Assembly: GCA_033065855.1 (NCBI GenBank)
Contig: JAVXUO010002287.1
Coordinates: 62,001-126,000 of the forward strand
Direction: 5' to 3'
Length of the DNA stretch: 64,000 nt
DNA from: Escallonia rubra
Lineage: Eukaryota; Streptophyta; Magnoliopsida; Escalloniales; Escalloniaceae
Below, piece after piece: positions 58,584-64,000 of the stretch (position 1 is its first letter; every line of letters begins with the position of its first letter). Below the pieces are notes generated by a model. It was given only the letters and a program-made list of their open reading frames with translations, did not search any database and was not told the DNA's origin. A program made the translations under genes and the position numbers.

Positions 58584-58983
58584 CAAATGATAAAAACAAA
58601 TTTTACCTCACAAGTGGAGATTCTTCAACGTTGGAAAACAAAAAGGACAAACTTAAGTTATTCCTTCTTATGTTTACATTTTAGAATTGAATTTAATAGG
58701 TATCATCATTCCTAATTAAAATAAAAAAGAAGTTTACTGGTATTCATTGATGATTTACGGACAATGTTGAATGTTCAATAGTGTGTGATGTCAAAAGCTC
58801 GCCTAATATTGTAAGCTACAAAAAATTAAGTTCAGAATGAAATTTTGGCAAGAGGCAACAAATAGAAGCAGTGCGCAGCGCCAATCATGACCAAACTCAA
58901 AAGAGACTATCTTCATAGTTTTGATCTAGAAGCACCAATAGAGCAGTAGAAAGAGCCCTAATCGATACGGACACATTATACAA

Positions 58984-59225
58984 TGGAAAAAATTTGGCTG
59001 CTACCTCGGTTGGAAGAATCTTCCTCCTACCCCCTATATAACGACAATCAATTATCTCTAAAATATTTCTAGTGACTTTCATTTAGTAACGCTAAAAAAA
59101 TATTGCTAATAATTGTCACTAAAAGTGTTAGAAGAAAAGGCATTAGAAACATTTAACGACGATTAATTGTCACTATACACAGGGTTGAAGGAAGATTCCT
59201 ACTGGGTAGGAGCCAAAGTTTGTTC
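58984..59225. mobile_element. Same 242 bp MITE, unit 3
   Basis: Same length but with many substitutions; the left flank reads TTATACAA. Confidence 0.7.
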
Positions 59226-59416
59226 TTATCCAATGAGCTCCCAGAAGTTTGAAACGGGGAGCATTAATTGTTGTGAGTAACTCAGAGCTTTCCGTTCAAA
59301 AAGGGTTACAACTAGGATTTGAAACTAAACGATCTAATTAAGACAATTGCTCTGAAGATCACCTGATGGAAAATAGACAATGATGAGGCCCGTAAAAGCG
59401 AAGCCACACGAACGAG

Positions 59417-60979
59417 GAGAAAATATTTAGTGGTTGCCTAACGCCACATCATCAGCATACGTGGTGTTAGACTACCACTAATATCACGCCAACTAAGCGA
59501 GGGTGGCATGTTGTGGGCCAAATGTTCAACTGGATTTAAATTCTTAACCATGGTTTATAAAGTTAAAATTGAAATTTTTTGGAAAATTTTGAATATCCCG
59601 CCCACTTTTTCATTTTTCAGGTTAAAACGTTTGAATCCATTTGATTGCTTTCTTCTCTCTTTCGTCTCCCATTTCATTTCTTTCTTGTCTCTCTTTCATC
59701 TCCCCGGGTAAATGTGGTGACGACCTGGGAAAAGGCGGACGAGTATAGGAGTTTCTCTTCTGGCAATAAAAGAACACCATCAGCAATTCACTTAATTCAC
59801 TTGTGCCTTCAACTACTACTACGACCAACAGTGATGGATCCATCTCTTAACAACACCCACCTCCTTCAGCGAAGAAGAGAATAAAGCAACCGGAGAAGGG
59901 TTGTGAGATACAAACCAAATAGCATAGCTGTTGTAGTTTAGGACTATAGTGCATATGGTGGTTACATCTGTAAATCTGTTCATGATTTATTGATTATTCA
60001 AGATTTGACTTGGTTTTATATCCATTCCAAAGTTTGTTCCCCTTCTTCACTTGGATAAAGATAGTAGGGCAATGATGTACCACAAACATATTGGTAGATA
60101 ATGGTGACTCTTTCCAACTTGCAGTGTCCCAAAACATAGAGTGAGTAAGAGAGATTCTGTGATGTAACTAACAAGCATAAGTTTCATCTGTTTATCAAAA
60201 TTTTGCTCATTGCTTCCATCAATTAACATGGTTCCTGAATGTCAATAAGTTCCATCGAATCTATCTCGCCCCCATGCTAATACTAATAAACCGCGGCTTT
60301 TGACGAACTAAGCAAAAAAAAAGGATGTTCGATTCCTAACTTAGTAAGAATAAGGAAGTGAGGCTGAAGTTGAATGCCCCAATAGTGCAGGTGATGAGTA
60401 TAACTTTTTTCAAGAATAATTTGTTTCTTCTTCTTTTGTGGGTTCCAACTACTTGAATCTGGTAACAACTTGGGAATATTCAAGTTTCAATATAAAAAAC
60501 CTGAAGGAAATAATTGCAGAAATGTGGAACTTTACTTACACTGTATCAAGATTTGCTCATTAGCTTTACTAAATATACTATCTGTGTGTGTCTATATTTC
60601 AATTATGGTTGTAGTTGAGAAATGAAAGAGAAGTCCGAGGAGATAAATGAGAAGTAGGTTTGGTGATTCTCCTGCAAAGGAAAAGAGAAAAGAGAGGGTT
60701 GGAAGGAGAAAAATGGGAATGAGACAACGAGAATGATGAGGATTGAAAACATATTGATCGTAGAAAATTGGTGGGCGGGATTTTCAAACTTTTGAAATTT
60801 TCAGTTTGTGTTTACTAAGTTAACTATGGTTAAGATTTGCTATTTAATTAAGATTTGGTATTTAATTGATTATTTTCTTCACTATCTTTATCATCTTGCT
60901 TAGTTGGCAAATGTTTAGTGGTAGTTTAACACCACGTAAGCTGATGACGTGGTGTTAGACAACCACTGAATATTTTCTC
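59417..60979. mobile_element. MULE-like long-TIR element, unit 3 only
   Basis: The left arm GAGAAAATATTTAGTGGTTG and the inverted right arm GAGAAAATATTCAGTGGTTG continue as matching inverted repeats for at least 50 bp (CCACATCATCAGCATACGTG against CCACGTCATCAGCTTACGTG). Weaker complementarity (CCCGCCCAC motif) reaches about 200 bp in. ACGAACG sits at both flanks, a likely imperfect target duplication, and units 1 and 2 read CACACGAACGGGCATG without the insert. No transposase is seen; terminal GAGAAAAT suggests a non-autonomous Mutator-like element. Confidence 0.7.
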
Positions 60980-61315
60980 GAACGAACGGGCATGTCAACC
61001 TGATCTACAAGCTAAACAAGCGAAGCAGTAGACAAGAAAATACTAACCGCCTCAAAATATAGAAAGAGGCAAAGGAATGAGCAGGAAAGAAAGTGACTAG
61101 TTAAGTTGAACTTTTATTCATGCTTTGCTTTGCCTACTTTAAAGCTAAGATCCCAGGCAAAAGATAGAAGGATCTTTGCTACTATTCCACATTAACAAAC
61201 CTAAAAAAAAAACCAAACCAAACCAAACCACTAATGGGTTCTTAAGAGAGAAGAACCCATGATGATGGATTATTTTCATGTTCCTCCGCTAACCAAGAAC
61301 ATGGCTTTCCATGTT

Positions 61316-61612
61316 TCATGTTCTGAAAAGCCACAGCGTCTTGCTCTCTCTCTCCTCGGCCTCTTCAGTTGTGCACTCCTCCACGACCGGCTTCGTCCAA
61401 TCAAGCGGAGGCAGTAACTCCTCCAACTTAACCAACACTTCACCGTCATCTATCTCGGCTTCGGCAGTTTCCTTCCCTTTCTCCAACGAACCCCTCTCGA
61501 GCTCTCCTTCTCTCTCTGCTTCCTCCGGAACTCTGATCTCCTTCTCCAGGCCTTGTAGCCTCTGTGTATCCTGAGATCCCTTGAACACGAAATTCACGAC
61601 ATTGGTCTCCAT
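61316..61612 (-). pseudogene. Shortened MADS-like gene, unit 3
   Basis: Open frame of 98 residues from the ATG at 61612 (METNVVNFVFKGS). It keeps RLQGLEKEIR and then jumps to PEEAEREGELERG, so about 64 residues, including the ELTILCDIDAC core, are missing in frame. Further in-frame losses shorten the acidic tail; the C-terminus ERESKTLWLFRT is unchanged. It is unlikely to work as a MADS factor, although the frame is open. Confidence 0.55.
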
Positions 61613-61654
61613 GAGCAAAACCCTAGAACGAAAAGGAGCGGAACCCTAGAATTT

Positions 61655-62885
61655 GTGATCTGAGAGTGATAATCGCACGTCTATGTATCTATATAGGAGA
61701 CAAACTGCACGTGTATATATAGAGAAGATTCAATACGAATCCTTGTCGAAATTCGGTACGTCGATATATAGGAAAAGCTTCCTTAGGAATCCTTGTAGAG
61801 TAGGAATTCATTAAGGAAGCAATTCTAGGATGCTTGAAATCATGAACAAACTAGGAAATTAAAAATTTGTCAGAAAAGTCAAATTTTTGCAATGCCATTC
61901 GGCCTCTATGCTTTGCTCGTATCGGCCATTTTGCCAAATAAAACCCCTTGAGTATCCAATCTGAACCCAGCAGCGAATTTCCTGCTTTCGAAATGCAGCA
62001 ACTGCACTCAAAATCAGCTAAAGTTTTTATGAAAGAAAAAAAAAAAAACTTTCGTTGCTCGAAGATAGTTGCTACCCCTCCTACAACAATAATTAACTGT
62101 TACTAGATAATTAACTGTCACTAGATATTACACGATAATTTTTAAGAGTACTTTTTAACTTAACTAACTAAAAGTCGCTAAACATATTAACCACAAGTAA
62201 TCCGTCGTTATATAAGATTATAGTTATCTTCATACGGTCGAGTAGCAGTCTAAAATTCTCCTTCTATATAGGGAACTCTATACTGTGTCATCCGCGTGAC
62301 CTTACCACGAGGCAATGTTGTCGGAGCATAAAAAATATTTAGGTGTCAAAACTTCTATAGTTGAACATGTCCATTCACCACCGCCTTGAACCGTCGCTAC
62401 ACCAGTGCCGTGGACCAACACCATACGACCATCCTCATATTCCGGTCGCCATCGCCAATTGAAGGTCACAAGAATACAATCACGAATTCAAGCACCATTG
62501 AAGGTCACAACGCAACACCCAAGGTCACTTTCACCAAACCCGACCTACAACCTTCACCCCACCACCACCACTTTTGTCGTGTCCACCACAACTACCATAA
62601 ACACACCACCAAGTCCCACCTGATCTACGCATTCAAAATATCATAGTAAACACCACATAAAGCTACAATATCATCAAAATCAAGATCAAAAAACAATTAT
62701 GTGAATTTTCAGCCTCAACCCGCCGGTTCTGGAAAGTACCTTGAGCAAACCATTTACAAACGAATGAATCATAGATTCAATGGGGTTTTGGGATTGATTT
62801 TGAGTACTGACCATAAAGATTAGCCATGACTAACTACGCAGAACTCTGAAGGAAGAAGAAAAGAAAAGTAACTGAAAAGCAAAAA
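61655..62885. repeat. Diverged partial fourth unit (array edge)
   Basis: Starts with the same GTGATCTGAGAGTGA context upstream of a MADS-like gene and follows the unit order to about the equivalent of base 2425, but with many substitutions and indels. It lacks the 318 bp MITE and the hAT-like element that the three full units carry, so it split off before those insertions. Homology fades near 62885. Confidence 0.8.
61690..61695 (-). promoter_or_regulatory. TATA-like box of the unit 3 MADS-like gene
   Basis: TATATA about 80 bp upstream of the ATG at 61612; kept although flanking bases have diverged. Confidence 0.4.
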
Positions 62886-63199
62886 AATATTGAGGTTTAA
62901 GCGGTAAGTGAATCTTATACATTTTAAAAAACAATTAGGGCCAATAGTAACTCTGTGTACCTAAATATCAACAAAACCTTATTACTCCGTTCTAAAACGT
63001 ATGATATCAGTACTTTAACACTTATCCTTTTTTTTTTTGACCAAATGAGTTTGACGGCTAATGGAAGCCGAAAAACATTAAAAATTCAAGAGAGAGGATA
63101 AAAGGATATCTACAAAGCTGATCCACGTGGCTAGGATTTTCTCTAGTTATTGGTCTTAATTAATAGGATGACGTAGAATGAAAAACTATAAGGAAAAGA
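62886..63199. other. Unassigned sequence beyond the array
   Basis: AT-rich, no longer alignable to the units; no gene seen. Confidence 0.5.
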
Positions 63200-63860
63200 C
63201 TAACACCCACCGCTCTCAGACGCTACACCGCACCACCACGCCTGACAACACCTACCACCACGCCCCACAATACCCACCACTCTCAGCCGCTACACCCCAC
63301 CACCACGCTACGCTATAGGCAACAACCGCCACCATGCTGAACAACACCCCCCAAGTGCCACATCCCACCACCACGAAAGACAACATACACCACCACCATG
63401 CCGCACAACACCCACCATCACTCCAACCCGCTAAACCTCACCACCACCACCTTCAACCATTTGACACTTAGACCACCCCCACCGTTCCTGCAACCTCCAC
63501 CCTCACCATACCCAACACCCCCACCATCATAGATCTGACCAAGAATTACCACCGTCCCCAAACCTAGCACCACCACCATCACATATTTGACCCAGCACCA
63601 CCACCCTCACCATACCTAGCACTACCACCATTACAGATCCAACCACCACTCTACCGTCCCCATACCCAGGACCACCACCATCACATATTTGAACCAGCAC
63701 CCTCACCATACCTAGCACTACCATCATTACAGATCCAACCACCACTCCACCGTCGCCATACCTCCTTCACCAACACCACTACTGACCCAACCACCACACC
63801 CCCACAGCCATATACCGCCCACCTAACCATCAGCCTTCACCAACAGCCACAAAAGCCAGC
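63200..63860. repeat. CCACCA-rich minisatellite
   Basis: Cytosine- and adenine-rich imperfect repeats. The clearest period is about 96 bp: CATACCTAGCACTACCA occurs at 63611 and 63707 with matching downstream sequence (TTACAGATCCAACCACCACT). Open frames here are low-complexity and not genes. Nothing recognised from 63861 to the end. Confidence 0.75.
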
Positions 63861-64000
63861 CACCACCATTAACAACTATGGAGATTCCGTATTGAGGTTG
63901 CCTGTATTGATTTCAACTGTTAAGATTCTGTCGAGATTGTAATATCCCAAACTTCGGGAGCCGCTTAAAATAGCCATCCGTGACCCGAAAAATAAACGGG

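Larger units (their letters stand above)
42767..61654. repeat. Tandem duplication unit 3
   Basis: Left arm matches unit 2 closely and shares its 4.3 kb deletion. It has gained a PIF/Harbinger element (46633-51242). Right of about 58.3 kb it diverges from both other units: the NFS2 block is absent, a MULE-like element is inserted and the MADS-like gene is shortened. Confidence 0.95.

Noticed and set aside
63527..63745. 72-codon Gly/Val-rich frame at the right end
   Set aside because: Translation of the CCACCA minisatellite, not a protein.

Overview
The window is plant nuclear DNA, most likely from a dicot. It is AT-rich, its genes have introns with GT..AG borders, and it is full of plant transposon relics (hAT, PIF/Harbinger, MULE, LINE and TRIM types). 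Species cannot be told from sequence alone. The dominant feature is a tandem array of a 19-24 kb unit: unit 1 (1-23569), unit 2 (23570-42766), unit 3 (42767-61654) and the diverged start of a fourth (61655 to about 62885). The array probably continues to the left, because the window opens inside what looks like the promoter of another MADS-like copy.

Each full unit carries, on the minus strand, a two-exon cytochrome P450 gene of the CYP79 family. This family N-hydroxylates amino acids to aldoximes, the first step toward cyanogenic glucosides, glucosinolates or volatile aldoximes. The three copies encode 553-residue proteins that differ at only two positions (174 and 218). About 6-7 kb upstream of each CYP79 lies a broken CYP71-type P450 exon, the class that often takes over the aldoxime in such pathways. 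It has lost its heme cysteine, so the pair may be the relic of a small pathway cluster. At the far end of each unit is a short type I MADS-like gene (minus strand). Units 1 and 2 also hold the last two exons of a chloroplast cysteine desulfurase (NFS2/CpNifS).

The units are mosaics. The left arm of unit 2 matches unit 3: they share a 4.3 kb deletion and the same CYP79 intron. The right arm of unit 2 is nearly identical to unit 1: they share the NFS2 block and the MADS-like gene. The switch lies at about 34.4-35.2 kb, with a sharp boundary near 35165. This is what an out-of-register crossover between a unit-1 type and a unit-3 type would leave. Unit 3 has a diverged right end.

Transposons date these events. 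A hAT-like element, a LINE tail and several MITEs sit at the same place in units 1-3 and so predate the triplication. A 4.6 kb PIF/Harbinger element (46633-51242) occurs only in unit 3, with clean empty sites in units 1 and 2. It has an intact DD47E transposase and an intact Myb/SANT-like partner gene, so it may be autonomous, and it carries a fragment of a HAESA-like LRR receptor kinase gene. Unit 1 alone keeps an older, decayed PIF/Harbinger element. A MULE-like long-TIR element is found only in unit 3. No tRNA, rRNA or CRISPR features were seen.
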